This document shows positions 38,221 through 47,469 of a stretch of DNA of 64,000 nucleotides, in pieces. The DNA is from Paraburkholderia xenovorans LB400 (lineage in GTDB: Bacteria; Pseudomonadota; Gammaproteobacteria; Burkholderiales; Burkholderiaceae). The notes beneath the pieces are model-generated. The model was given only the letters and a program-made list of their open reading frames with translations, had not been told where the DNA came from and ran no database searches. Numbering within the stretch: the stretch's first letter is position 1; each line of letters begins with the position of its first letter. The stretch spans positions 372,001 through 436,000 of the forward strand of contig NC_007951.1 in assembly GCF_000013645.1 (NCBI RefSeq), in the 5' to 3' direction. Both the position numbers and the translations under genes were made by a program.

Positions 38221-39632
38221 TGAGACAACTCCTCCAGACGAATGCCGTTGGTCTTCGGCCCTAGCAGCCCGACCATCACGACGATCACGAACATGGCTGA
38301 CGAAATCAGCACGAACACGGCGGGCACGCCCGAATGCTTGAGCAATGCCGCCACCCAGAAACCGACGAAGATCGAACTCAGACGGCTCCAGCTAAACACG
38401 AAACCGACGGCGCGGGCGCGAATCCGGGTCGGATACAGCTCGGCCTGATAGGTGTGAAAGATACCGATCAGCCAGTTGTTCGCGATGGTCACGGCGCTGC
38501 CGAACAGCAGGATCAGCAACGGCTCGCGCACCATGCCGAACAGTACGCCGGCCACCGCCACGACGATCGCGCAGCCGACCAGTTGCCACTTGCGCTGGAT
38601 GCGCTCCGCACACGCCATCGCACCGAGCGCGCCTAGCGGCGTCGCGAACGCGATCACCATCGTGTAGAGCAGCGAATGCGTGATCGTGATGCCTTTCGTG
38701 TACAGCAGCACCGGCACCCACGCGCCGAAGCCGTACACGCCGAAGGTCTGGAAGAAGTTGAAGAACGACAGCATGATGGTGCGGCTCAGATAGCGGCCTT
38801 TCCACATCTCCGACCAGGAACCGCCGTGCTCGCCGGTCAACGGTTGCGGCGCGCGCTGTGCCGGCGCCTGCAATGCGCGGCCGGTTTCCGCGACCACGCG
38901 AGCCTCGATCGCGTCGACGATCGCGCGCGCTTCGTCGAGCCGGCCTTTGCTTTCGAGCCAGCGCGGCGACTCCGGAAGGCCGCGCCGCATGAACCAGATC
39001 AGCACGGCGCCCGCCGAGCCGATGATCATCACCCAGCGCCAACCCTCGAGACCTAGGATGGTGTGCGGCACGAGCAGAAACGACAGTACGGCGACGGTCG
39101 GCACGGAAGTCAGGATCACGAGGATGCTGAACGCGCTGTAGCGGCCGCGGGTGTGATGCGGCGTGAGCTCGGAAATATAAGTGTCGACAGTAATGAGCTG
39201 CACGCCGATGCCGAGGCCCGCGACGAAGCGCCAGAGATCCATCGCTTGCGGCGAATGCTGGAACGCCGCGGCGAAGGTCGCGACCGAATAGATCAGCATT
39301 GCGCAGGTGAATACGGCGCGGCGTCCGAAGCGGTCGGTGAAGCCGCCGAGCGCCACCGTGCCCACGAACATTCCGGCGAAAAACGAGCCGAGAAAGCTGG
39401 CGAAGCCGTCGACGTCGAACAGGCCGGCCGTGGTGGCGCGATACAGGCCGCTGCTGATGAGTCCCAGTGAGATATAGGCCGCCATGAACATTTCATAAAA
39501 CTCGAACCAGCCGCCGATCGCGATGCGTGCGACGAGGCCGCTGAAATAGCGCGTCGGGGGCAGGCGGTCGAGCCGCGCCGAAACGCTTGCTTGCACGCCG
39601 GCCGTGCCGGCAATCTCCTTTTCCATGTACAT
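38217..39632 (-). CDS. MFS transporter, sugar-porter/metabolite:H+ symporter type
   Basis: The 471 residues have 12 membrane segments, the loop GGFTDRFGRRAVFTCAMLIY, a central cytoplasmic region (about 200-265) with RRGLPESPRWLESKGR, which is the PESPR motif of sugar-porter and aromatic-acid transporters. I chose the ATG giving MYMEKEIAG because GGAG lies five bases upstream; the frame is open 28 residues further. It is the first gene of the leftward operon MFS-PrpD-half PrpD-GlcG-dehydrogenase, and the palindrome at 39668 lies just upstream. Confidence 0.87.
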   Translation of the reverse strand: MYMEKEIAGTAGVQASVSARLDRLPPTRYFSGLVARIAIGGWFEFYEMFMAAYISLGLISSGLYRATTAGLFDVDGFASFLGSFFAGMFVGTVALGGFTDRFGRRAVFTCAMLIYSVATFAAAFQHSPQAMDLWRFVAGLGIGVQLITVDTYISELTPHHTRGRYSAFSILVILTSVPTVAVLSFLLVPHTILGLEGWRWVMIIGSAGAVLIWFMRRGLPESPRWLESKGRLDEARAIVDAIEARVVAETGRALQAPAQRAPQPLTGEHGGSWSEMWKGRYLSRTIMLSFFNFFQTFGVYGFGAWVPVLLYTKGITITHSLLYTMVIAFATPLGALGAMACAERIQRKWQLVGCAIVVAVAGVLFGMVREPLLILLFGSAVTIANNWLIGIFHTYQAELYPTRIRARAVGFVFSWSRLSSIFVGFWVAALLKHSGVPAVFVLISSAMFVIVVMVGLLGPKTNGIRLEELSQ

Positions 39633-39667
39633 GCCGTCTCCTGGCTGGACTGATGTCCTATATTGAT

Positions 39668-39679
39668 AGTGTCGACACT
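39668..39679. promoter_or_regulatory. Candidate operator for FCD regulator 2
   Basis: Perfect 12-bp palindrome AGTGTCGACACT, 36 bases upstream of the leftward MFS start. A further AGTGT half-site lies at 39687-39691, and outer arms GTCCTA/TAGGAC (39655-39660, 39691-39696) flank it. It shares the core TGTCGACA with the sites near regulator 1. Confidence 0.65.
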
Positions 39680-39853
39680 TTTGGCAAGTGTAGGACGAAT
39701 CATCGGCATATTTCAAGTGAAATTCTATTAACTGTACACACTTTATGGAGTTGAACGGGAAGTCGGATGAGTCTCGCCGGGCGGTGGTTTGCTAGAATCC
39801 GTCCACGCAGCGGGGCGGCGCGCCCACGGATATCGAGGACAAGGAATAACGGG

Positions 39854-40546
39854 ATGGACGAAACTGTCGACACACGCGACGACGAGGAGCAGGGCGACGC
39901 ATCGCCGGTCGGGGAGATCGTCGACTGGGTGGCGCGCGGCATCATCGAAGGCCGGCTGCAGCCGGGCGACGATCTCAATTCGGTCGATCTGGCGAAACGC
40001 TTCAACGTGAGCCGCACGCCGGTGCGCGAAGCGCTGTTCGTGCTGAACCGCGAACGTCTGGTCGACTGGTCGCCGCGACGGCGGCCGCGCGTGTCGTCCA
40101 TGAGCCTCACGGAGGTGCGCGAGATCTATCAACTGCGTGTCCTGCTATACGGCCAGGTGTCGCTCGCGATCGCCGAGCAAGCCACCGCCGGGGACATCGA
40201 TTCGTTATGGCGCGCTCACGCGCGTCTGGCCGACGCGGCTGCGCGCGCCGATGTCGACGGCTATTTCTGGGCCAACGTCGCGTTTCGCGATGAAGAGCTG
40301 CGAATAAGCCGCAACGGCATCTTCAAGGAAGTGCTCGACTCGATGCGCATGCGCACCAACCGGCTGCGCCACCTCAGCACGTCGTTGCCCGGCCGCATGC
40401 AGCGCTCGTGCTCCGATCATCAACGGCTGTGCGAAGCGTATGCGGAGCGCGACGGCACGCTCGCGGCCGCGCTCAACCGCTCGATCGTGCTGACCGCGTT
40501 ACAGGCGATCGAGCAGGTGTGGGAGTCGGAATCCGGCAAGGGTTGA
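39854..40546 (+). CDS. GntR-family regulator, FadR/FCD type (regulator 2)
   Basis: The 230 residues have a winged-helix domain (about 18-80; VDLAKRFNVSRTPVREALFV) and an all-helical FCD effector domain (about 90-225). The start is the ATG before DETVDTRDDEEQ, with AAGGAA upstream; an open N-terminal extension looks non-coding. It is divergent from the MFS-PrpD-dehydrogenase operon, with the TGTCGACA-core palindrome between, and upstream of the rightward CoA-pathway genes. It probably controls the leftward operon and perhaps the rightward one; effector unknown, probably a carboxylate. Confidence 0.89.
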   Translation: MDETVDTRDDEEQGDASPVGEIVDWVARGIIEGRLQPGDDLNSVDLAKRFNVSRTPVREALFVLNRERLVDWSPRRRPRVSSMSLTEVREIYQLRVLLYGQVSLAIAEQATAGDIDSLWRAHARLADAAARADVDGYFWANVAFRDEELRISRNGIFKEVLDSMRMRTNRLRHLSTSLPGRMQRSCSDHQRLCEAYAERDGTLAAALNRSIVLTALQAIEQVWESESGKG

Positions 40547-40719
40547 GGCACTTGCGGCGCCGCGGCGCATCGCTTCTTCCGCATCCGGAACGTCTGCCAG
40601 GGATAAACCTGGTCACCAGTCCTGGCGTGCCTCAGCGGCACGTTTGAGCGCCCTCGCCAACCGGTTCGACGAATGCCGCCTTGACATTCGTCCGTCCGCC
40701 GACAATACTCGAATCATAG

Positions 40720-40733
40720 TTTGTACGGACAAA
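40720..40733. promoter_or_regulatory. Candidate operator before the MaoC gene
   Basis: TTTGTACGGACAAA: 5-bp inverted arms TTTGT/ACAAA around ACGG, 42-55 bases before the MaoC start, in a short AT-rich stretch. It could serve either nearby GntR regulator. Arms are short, so confidence is modest. Confidence 0.4.
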
Positions 40734-40774
40734 GTAACAAACCGAGATAAAGTTAGCCGAAACAGGAGACAGGC

Positions 40775-41275
40775 ATGGAATCAGACGTCGCAGTCAAAAC
40801 CCGCATTCGCGCCAGTTACGGGCGCTACCTCGAAGATTTCCAGGTGGGCGATATCTACGAACACCGTCCCGGGCGCACTATTACCGAAGCCGACAACATC
40901 CACTTCTCGCTGCTGACCATGAACTTCCATCCGATGCATTGCGATGCCGCCTACGCCGCCAGAAGCGAGTTCGGCCGCCTGCTCGTGAATAGCGGTCTGA
41001 CGGTTGCCGTGGTGCTCGGACTCTCGGTGAACGACGTGAGCGGCAAGGCGATCGCCAACCTCGGCTGGAAAGAGATTCGCCTGACCGGCCCGGTGTTCTG
41101 CGGCGACACGATCTATGCAGAATCCGAAGTACTCGACAAGCGCGAGTCGAAGTCGCGTCCGGGGCAGGGCATCGTCACCGTGCAGACCCGCGCGTTCAAG
41201 CAGGACGGCACGCCGATCATGGACTTCGTGCGCAGCGCGCTGGTGCCGGCACGCGGGCACGGCGTCGGCGATTGA
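40775..41275 (+). CDS. MaoC-like acyl-CoA hydratase
   Basis: A single hot-dog (R-specific hydratase-like) domain of 166 residues with the MaoC motif around E38, D40 (ITEADNIHFS) and His52, His55 and Asp57 (FHPMHCDAAYA). Relatives include mesaconyl-CoA and itaconyl-CoA hydratases, which add water to unsaturated C5 acyl-CoAs. The operon-like neighbours (acyl-CoA dehydrogenase, CoA-transferase, CitE-like lyase) fit that role: it would hydrate the enoyl-CoA before the lyase cuts it. GGAGAC precedes the ATG. Substrate is inferred, not shown. Confidence 0.85.
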   Translation: MESDVAVKTRIRASYGRYLEDFQVGDIYEHRPGRTITEADNIHFSLLTMNFHPMHCDAAYAARSEFGRLLVNSGLTVAVVLGLSVNDVSGKAIANLGWKEIRLTGPVFCGDTIYAESEVLDKRESKSRPGQGIVTVQTRAFKQDGTPIMDFVRSALVPARGHGVGD

Positions 41276-41470
41276 TTGAAGCGGCAACGCTGCATCGTGT
41301 CGATCGCCGCATGAACGGGCTGAGCGCCCCGGCAGCGTGAAAACGACAGGCAGCACATAGCGCGCACCTGCCGGCAAGAGCAGTCCGCGCGCGGATTCCG
41401 GCGGCGCCCGAACAGGCGCCGCGATGCGGCAAGCGCCTACGCGCACCGCATGCACGCCAAGGAGACAAAG

Positions 41471-42856
41471 GTGGCTATCGGTATCGTCAACTCGGGCGCG
41501 CGACTCGATCGCCTGCCCATCGCGTCCTTTCACTGGAAGATTCTCGGGCTCATCAGCGCGGGCGCCTTTCTCGACGCCTTCGACATCTATCTCGCGGCCG
41601 GCGCGCTCGGCGCGATGGTGAAAGCGGGCTTTTCGGATCTGAAGCTGAACGCGCTGTTCATCTCGGTGACGTTTCTCGGCATGCTGATCGGCGCGGGCTT
41701 TGCCGGTTATCTAGGCGACCGCTTCGGCCGCCGCTCGTCGTACCAGACCAATCTGCTGATCTTCGGCATTGCGTCGATCGCCGCGTGCTTCGTGCCGAAC
41801 ATGATGTGGCTGATCGTGCTGCGGCTGATCATGGGGGTCGGCCTCGGCGCCGAACTGGTGGTCGCGGCGGGCACCTTGTGCGAATTCATCCCGCCCGCGT
41901 CGCGCGGACGCTGGACCGCCTTGCTCGCGCTCATCATCAATTCCGGTTTGCTGGTGTCGACTGCCGTGGGTTACGTGGTGATTCCGCATCTGGGCTGGCG
42001 CTATATGTTCGCGATTGCCGGCGTCGGCGCGATTATCGTGTGGGTGCTGCGGCACCGCATGCCGGAATCGCCGCGCTGGCTCGAATCGGTCGGACGCAGC
42101 GACGAAGCCGAGGCCACCGTTTCCGCCATCGAGCACGAGGTACAGCGACAGAAAGGTTCGTTGCCGCCGGTCGAGCGCATCGAAAATCTGGAAGTGCCGA
42201 AAGCGCCATTCTCGGCACTGTTCTCGCACGCCATGCTCGGCCGCACGCTGGTTGCCATTCTCACGGCAGTTGCCGTGAATATTTCGGTGTACGGCTTTGT
42301 TGCCTGGCTGCCCACCTTCTTCGTGAAGGAAGGTCTCACCATCGTGCAATCGCTCGGCTTTACGACGCTGATGGCGTTCGGCGCACCGGGCGGCGCGTTG
42401 ATCGGCTTTCTCTGCGCGGATCGTGTGGGCCGTGCGCGTGGCCTGGTGATCTTCGCGATCGCCACGATCGTGGTCGGCTTCATCTATCCGAACATGCACG
42501 CGGGTTGGGCGATCAGCAGCGTCGGTTTCGTGCTGGTCACCTGCATCTATACGGTCACCACGCTCGGCCTGTTCGCCTACATTCCCGAACTCTTTCCGAC
42601 CGAACTGCGTCTGCGCGGCACGGGCACGGCAGGCGTATGCGGCCGCGCTGCCTCGATGACCACGCCGTATCTCGCGGTGGTGCTCTACAACTCGTTCGGT
42701 GTATCCGGTGTGCTGGCGATGGTGAGCGGTGTTCTCGCGCTGCTGGTGCTCGGCATTCTGCTGCTGCGTGTGGAAACCAATCAGCACGCGCTCGAGCGGA
42801 TCTCGCCGAGCCTCGACACCGATTCCGATCCGATGCCCGCTACCCAGCAAGGTTAA
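41471..42856 (+). CDS. MFS transporter, metabolite:H+ symporter type
   Basis: The 461 residues (GTG start, VAIGIVNSGARLDRL) have 12 membrane segments with LDAFDIYLAAGALGAMVKAG, the loop AGYLGDRFGRRSSYQTNLLI and PESPRWLESVGR in the central cytoplasmic loop. GGAG is six bases before the GTG at 41471; an ATG at 41450 in frame lacks such a site. It lies 195 bases after the MaoC gene and 6 bases before the MmgE/PrpD gene, so it likely imports the substrate of this pathway. The fold is clear, the substrate is not. Confidence 0.85.
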   Translation: MAIGIVNSGARLDRLPIASFHWKILGLISAGAFLDAFDIYLAAGALGAMVKAGFSDLKLNALFISVTFLGMLIGAGFAGYLGDRFGRRSSYQTNLLIFGIASIAACFVPNMMWLIVLRLIMGVGLGAELVVAAGTLCEFIPPASRGRWTALLALIINSGLLVSTAVGYVVIPHLGWRYMFAIAGVGAIIVWVLRHRMPESPRWLESVGRSDEAEATVSAIEHEVQRQKGSLPPVERIENLEVPKAPFSALFSHAMLGRTLVAILTAVAVNISVYGFVAWLPTFFVKEGLTIVQSLGFTTLMAFGAPGGALIGFLCADRVGRARGLVIFAIATIVVGFIYPNMHAGWAISSVGFVLVTCIYTVTTLGLFAYIPELFPTELRLRGTGTAGVCGRAASMTTPYLAVVLYNSFGVSGVLAMVSGVLALLVLGILLLRVETNQHALERISPSLDTDSDPMPATQQG

Positions 42857-42862
42857 ATCACC

Positions 42863-44275
42863 ATGACTTCACTCGACTCCTCCGTCACGCTCTCTGGTCA
42901 GTACGCGCGCTTCGGCGTGGGCCTGCAATTGCGCGACGTTCCGCATGCGGTGCAGACGCGCGCCAGGCATCTGATTCTCGACGCCGTAGGCATTGCGCTC
43001 GCGTCGCGCGGCTATCCGTATGCGGATGTCTCGTTCGCCGCATTCTCCGAGTTCGGCGGCGGCACCTCGCCGGTGATCGGCTACGGCCGGCGGCTCGGCC
43101 TGCGCGATGCCGCGATGATGAACGGCGTGCTGATTCACGGTCTCGACTTCGACGACACGCATTCGCGCGGCGTCATCCATTCGACCGCCAGCGCCCTGTC
43201 TTGCGTGCTCGCGCTCGCCGATCGCGACGCCGTGAGCGGCGCGGATCTGCTGGCCGCATATATCGTCGCGATGGAAGTGTCGACGCGCGTGGCGTCGGCG
43301 GCCAGGGGCGGATTTCACGACGCCGGTTTTCATCCGACAGGCCTGGTCGGCGCGTTCGGCTGCGCGGTTGCCGCGGCGCGTCTGTTGCAACTGGACGAGG
43401 CGCGGGCCGCGCATGCGCAAGGCATCGTGCTGTCGATGGCGGCCGGCAGCCTCGAATTCCTCGAAGACGGCGCGTGGACCAAACGCGCCCATCCCGGCTT
43501 CGCGGCCGCTTCGGCCATTACGGCAGCGACGCTCGCGAAGCACGGCTTCACCGGCCCGCGTCTGGCCTACGAAGGACGCTTCGGTCTCTACGCGAGCCAC
43601 CTCGGCAAGCCGCTCGACGCGGCCGATCGCGAACTCGCCAGCGAAGGCCTCGGCAGCTCATGGCAGATCGATGAAGTAGCGATCAAACCGCTGCCCGCTT
43701 GCCACTTCACGCATGCGGTGGCCGATGCGGCGATGGCGCTGCATCGCGAGCATCGTTTTTCCGCTGAATCGCTCGACTCGATCCGGCGTGTGGTTGCCAG
43801 GGTGCCGCGCGGTACGGTCGAGATCGTGTGCGAACCGGTCGATGCGAAGCGCAAACCGGTTACCGCCTACGACGCGCAATTCAGCGTGCCGTACATCGTC
43901 GCCACCGCGTTGCTCAAAGGCCGCTTCACGCTCGACGAACTCGAACCGGCCGCGCTCGCCGATCCCGCCGTGCTGGCGCTTGCTGCGCGGGTCGATTACG
44001 AAATCGACCCCGACACGACTTTCCCGCGCCACTACACCGGCGAAGTCGTGGTGGAGCGCAGCGACGGTTCGCGCGTCGCGCATCGCGAGGCGATCAATCG
44101 CGGTTGCGCGGACCGGCCCGTCAGCAACGACGACATCGTCGCCAAGTTCCACGCGAACGCGCAGCGCAGCGTTTCGCGCAGCGCCGCCGAACAGATCGCC
44201 CAAGCCGTATTGCAACTCGACGAACGGCCGGCCCGCGCGCTTGCCGACACGCTTGCTGGACTCACCGCATCCTGA
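42863..44275 (+). CDS. MmgE/PrpD-family protein 4
   Basis: The 470 residues show the helical domain with the active-site loop HGLDFDDTH (92-100) and His106, and a C-terminal lid domain from about 275, the same architecture as PrpD and cis-aconitate decarboxylase. It lies 6 bases after the MFS gene and 10 bases before the acyl-CoA dehydrogenase gene, so it belongs to the CoA-pathway operon. A decarboxylase or dehydratase/isomerase making the dicarboxylate that is then activated to a CoA ester is a reasonable guess. Confidence 0.87.
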   Translation: MTSLDSSVTLSGQYARFGVGLQLRDVPHAVQTRARHLILDAVGIALASRGYPYADVSFAAFSEFGGGTSPVIGYGRRLGLRDAAMMNGVLIHGLDFDDTHSRGVIHSTASALSCVLALADRDAVSGADLLAAYIVAMEVSTRVASAARGGFHDAGFHPTGLVGAFGCAVAAARLLQLDEARAAHAQGIVLSMAAGSLEFLEDGAWTKRAHPGFAAASAITAATLAKHGFTGPRLAYEGRFGLYASHLGKPLDAADRELASEGLGSSWQIDEVAIKPLPACHFTHAVADAAMALHREHRFSAESLDSIRRVVARVPRGTVEIVCEPVDAKRKPVTAYDAQFSVPYIVATALLKGRFTLDELEPAALADPAVLALAARVDYEIDPDTTFPRHYTGEVVVERSDGSRVAHREAINRGCADRPVSNDDIVAKFHANAQRSVSRSAAEQIAQAVLQLDERPARALADTLAGLTAS

Positions 44276-44285
44276 GGACGTCATC

Positions 44286-45449
44286 ATGACCGCAACTGAA
44301 CTCGACACGCTGGAAAACGATCAACTGATTCTCGACATGCTGGACCGCTTTCTCGAAACCGAGGTGCGTCCTTACGTCCACAAGTTCGATCATGACGATA
44401 TCTACCCGGCGGAGATCGTCGAGAAGATGAAGGAGATGGGCCTGTTCGGCTGCATCATCGATCCCGAGTATGGCGGGCTGGGTCTGTCGACGCGGACCTA
44501 CGCGCAGATCATCGCGCGCATCTCGCGGGTCTGGATGTCGGTGAGCGGCATCATCAACTCGCATCTGATTCTCGCAATGCTGGTGCAACGCAACGGCACG
44601 CCGGAGCAGAAAAGCAAATACCTGCCGAAGTTCGCCACCGGCGAGTGGCGCGGCGGCATCGGCCTCACCGAGCCCGATTGCGGCACCGATCTGCAGGCGA
44701 TCCGCACCACCGCGAAACGCGTGGGTGACGAATACGTGGTGAACGGCAACAAGACGTGGATCACCAACAGCAAGCATGGCAATACGCTGGCGCTGCTGGT
44801 GAAGACGGATACGACGGCGCAGCCGCGGCATCGCGGAATGAGCCTGTTGCTGGTGCAGAAAGGGCCGGGATTCGAGGTCAGCCGTCAGTTGGAAAAGCTC
44901 GGCTATAAGGGTATCGATACCTGCGAGTTGTCGTTCAACGGTTACCACGTATCGACCGACGCGCTGATCGGCGGTGTGGAAGGTAAGGGCTTGCAGCAGA
45001 TACTCGGCGGCCTCGAACTCGGCCGGATCAATGTCGCGGCACGCGGCGTCGGCGTCGCGCAAGCCGCGCTCGACGAATCCGTCAGTTATTCGCAGCAGCG
45101 CAAAACCTTCGGCAAGCCGATCTGCGAGCACCAGGCGATTCAGTTGAAGCTCGGCGAGATGGCGACGCGTGTCGAAGCGGGCCGCCTGCTGGTCGACGCC
45201 GCCGCGCAGAAATACGACCGCGGTGAGCGCTGCGATATGGAAGCGGGCATGGCGAAATATTTCGCGACCGAAGCGGCGCTGGAAAACAGCATCGAGGCCA
45301 TGCGCATTCATGGCGCGTACGGCTATTCGAAGGAGTACAACGTCGAGCGGCTGTATCGCGATGCGCCGCTCCTCACCATCGGCGAAGGCACCAACGAGAT
45401 GCAGCGCATCATCATCGCGAAGCAGCTGATCGAACGGAGTCCGGTATGA
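44286..45449 (+). CDS. Acyl-CoA dehydrogenase, dicarboxylyl-CoA type
   Basis: FAD enzyme that introduces a trans double bond into an acyl-CoA and passes electrons to electron-transfer flavoprotein. The 387 residues have the usual three domains: helical N-terminal (1-120), central beta (GIGLTEPDCGTDLQAIRTTA), and C-terminal helical with the catalytic base Glu367 in IGEGTNE. The relation to glutaryl- or methylsuccinyl-CoA dehydrogenases is suggested by context with a class III CoA-transferase and CitE-like lyase. The stop overlaps the CoA-transferase start by 4 bases (ATGA). Confidence 0.92.
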   Translation: MTATELDTLENDQLILDMLDRFLETEVRPYVHKFDHDDIYPAEIVEKMKEMGLFGCIIDPEYGGLGLSTRTYAQIIARISRVWMSVSGIINSHLILAMLVQRNGTPEQKSKYLPKFATGEWRGGIGLTEPDCGTDLQAIRTTAKRVGDEYVVNGNKTWITNSKHGNTLALLVKTDTTAQPRHRGMSLLLVQKGPGFEVSRQLEKLGYKGIDTCELSFNGYHVSTDALIGGVEGKGLQQILGGLELGRINVAARGVGVAQAALDESVSYSQQRKTFGKPICEHQAIQLKLGEMATRVEAGRLLVDAAAQKYDRGERCDMEAGMAKYFATEAALENSIEAMRIHGAYGYSKEYNVERLYRDAPLLTIGEGTNEMQRIIIAKQLIERSPV

Positions 45450-46636
45450 GTTTGCCTCTTTCGGGTGTGCGGGTGCTCGCCATCGAACAATATGGCGCCG
45501 GGCCGTTCGCGACCCAGCATCTCGCGGACCTCGGCGCGGAGATCATCAAGATCGAGCATCCGACCAACGGCGGCGACGTCGGCCGCGCAGTCGGCCCGTA
45601 TTTTTTCGGCGACGGCGATAGCCACTTTTTCGAAGCGTTCAATCGCAACAAATGCAGTCTCACGCTCGACCTGAAGAAGCCCGAAGCGCGCGCAGTACTG
45701 CTCGACCTCGTCGCGAAGAGCGATGCGGTGTTCAACAATCTGCGCGGCGATTTGCCGGCGAAACTCGGGCTCACTTACGAGCAACTGTGCGAGGCGAATC
45801 CGAAGATCGTGTGCGGGCATCTGTCCGCGTATGGTCGCACCGGCAGCCGGGCGGCATGGCCTGGCTACGACTATCTGATGCAGGCCGAAGCCGGCTATCT
45901 GTCGGTCACGGGCGAGCCCGACAGTCCGCCGGCGCGCTTCGGCCTGTCGATCATCGATCTGATGACCGGCACGACTGCGGCGATGGCGCTGCTCGCCGGA
46001 CTCGTCGATGCGAAGACCTCGGGCAAGGGACGTGACATCGACGTGAGTCTCTTCGACGTCGCGCTGCATAACCTCGCGTATGTCGCGACGTGGTATCTGA
46101 ACGGCGGCGTAGTGACGGGGCGCGAGAACCGCTCCTCGCATCCGTCGCTCACGCCGAGCCAGTTGTACAAAACGCAGGACGGCTGGATTTTCCTGATGTG
46201 CAACAAGGAAAAGTTCTGGGGCGTGCTTGCCGAGGTGCTCGATAAACCGTCCTGGGTGACCGATCCGCGCTTTTGCAACTTCCAGGCGCGTCTCGCGAAT
46301 CGCGAGCTCGTGCAGACCGAGCTCGACGCGGTGCTCTCCGGCGCCACCACCGCGCAATGGCTCGAACGCTTCGGCGGCCGCGTGCCGGCCGCGCCGGTGT
46401 TCAACGTCAAGGAGGCGCTGGAGAATCCCTTCGTGGCAGAGCGCGAATGCGTGGTGAACGCTGTACATCCGCGTTTCGGCACGGTACGCGGCGTGGCCGC
46501 GCCGGTGCGGATCGACGAACCCTTGCCGACGCGCGCGGCGCCGGACCTCGGGCAGGACACGCAGCGTCTGCTCGACGAGCTGGGCTACGGTGCGGAAAGG
46601 ATCGCTTTGCTGAGAGAGGCGGGTGTGGTGCAATAA
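45446..46636 (+). CDS. Class III CoA-transferase (CaiB/BaiF family)
   Basis: Moves CoA between carboxylic acids, typically from succinyl-CoA to the substrate acid, through an aspartyl-CoA anhydride. The 396 residues hold the large-domain N-terminus with VRVLAIEQYGAGPFATQHLA and the catalytic Asp171 in FGLSIIDLMTGTTAAMALLA. The family includes itaconate, mesaconate and citramalate CoA-transferases. It overlaps the acyl-CoA dehydrogenase gene by 4 bases, so the two are co-translated. The substrate is inferred from the neighbours. Confidence 0.93.
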   Translation: MSLPLSGVRVLAIEQYGAGPFATQHLADLGAEIIKIEHPTNGGDVGRAVGPYFFGDGDSHFFEAFNRNKCSLTLDLKKPEARAVLLDLVAKSDAVFNNLRGDLPAKLGLTYEQLCEANPKIVCGHLSAYGRTGSRAAWPGYDYLMQAEAGYLSVTGEPDSPPARFGLSIIDLMTGTTAAMALLAGLVDAKTSGKGRDIDVSLFDVALHNLAYVATWYLNGGVVTGRENRSSHPSLTPSQLYKTQDGWIFLMCNKEKFWGVLAEVLDKPSWVTDPRFCNFQARLANRELVQTELDAVLSGATTAQWLERFGGRVPAAPVFNVKEALENPFVAERECVVNAVHPRFGTVRGVAAPVRIDEPLPTRAAPDLGQDTQRLLDELGYGAERIALLREAGVVQ

Positions 46637-46682
46637 GGCCGGGCGGGCAACCGTCCGCTCTTCCACTTTTTTGCACACCAAG

Positions 46683-47435
46683 ATGGCCACGACAGTCCTC
46701 GGGCAACAGCCGCGCTACATGCAACTGGCACAAACGCTCCTCAACGAGATTCAGGGTGGGCAGTTTCCCATCGGCACGTTGCTGCCGACCGAGTTCGAGT
46801 TATGCGAGCAGTTCGGCGCGAGCCGCTTCACCGTGCGCCAGGCGATCAAGCAGCTGGAGCAGCGCGGCCTGGTGGACCGGCGGCCCGGCATCGGCACCCG
46901 CGTGAAGGCCACGCAGAGCGAGACTGCGTACCGTCAGGTGATGGAGCGCCTGAGCGATCTGCACCGTTACACGTCCGACACGGAGCTGGAAATCGCCTCG
47001 ACGCAGACCGTCGAGATCGATGACCCGGATCTGATCGAGCGGCTCGGCGCAAAGCCGGGCGAAACCTGGCTGCTGGCCGAGGGCATTCGTCTCTCGCCGG
47101 AGAGTGTCGAACCGATCTGCCACACCGAGGTGTATATCCACCCGGCGTTCCGTTCGTTGGCGGGTTTGAGCGGCCGGACGCACGTGCCGATCTACACGCT
47201 GATCGAAAAGCAGTTCGGCGAGCAGATCACCGAAGTGCAGCAGGAAATCCGCGCGGTCGCGCTGCCGGCGGCGCTGGCGCAACGTCTGAACGCAAAGCCG
47301 CGTTCGCCGGCGCTGTGGTTGTGCCGCCGTTATCTGAACCGGCGGGGGCAGGTGGTCGAACTGACGATCAGCGTGCATCCGGCGGATCGCTATAGTTATT
47401 CCGAAACGTTTCAACGCGACTGGCACGCGAACTAG
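46683..47435 (+). CDS. GntR-family regulator, HutC/UTRA type
   Basis: The 250 residues have an N-terminal winged helix (about 10-75; LCEQFGASRFTVRQAIKQLE, then the wing RRPGIGTRV) and a UTRA effector domain (about 95-245). The ATG before ATTVLGQQPRYMQLAQ fits the family N-terminus. It lies 46 bases after the CoA-transferase gene and 34 before the CitE-like gene, inside the CoA-pathway operon, so it is likely that operon's regulator. Effector unknown, probably a pathway acid or CoA ester. Confidence 0.88.
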   Translation: MATTVLGQQPRYMQLAQTLLNEIQGGQFPIGTLLPTEFELCEQFGASRFTVRQAIKQLEQRGLVDRRPGIGTRVKATQSETAYRQVMERLSDLHRYTSDTELEIASTQTVEIDDPDLIERLGAKPGETWLLAEGIRLSPESVEPICHTEVYIHPAFRSLAGLSGRTHVPIYTLIEKQFGEQITEVQQEIRAVALPAALAQRLNAKPRSPALWLCRRYLNRRGQVVELTISVHPADRYSYSETFQRDWHAN

Positions 47436-47469
47436 CAATCTTGCGCCGCGTGCCGTTCAGGAGAACAAC

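Noticed and set aside
43713..44285. N-terminal extension of the acyl-CoA dehydrogenase overlapping MmgE/PrpD protein 4
   Set aside because: The extension is a shadow of the MmgE/PrpD gene in another frame; the ATG at 44286 has GAGGA upstream and gives the normal family length.
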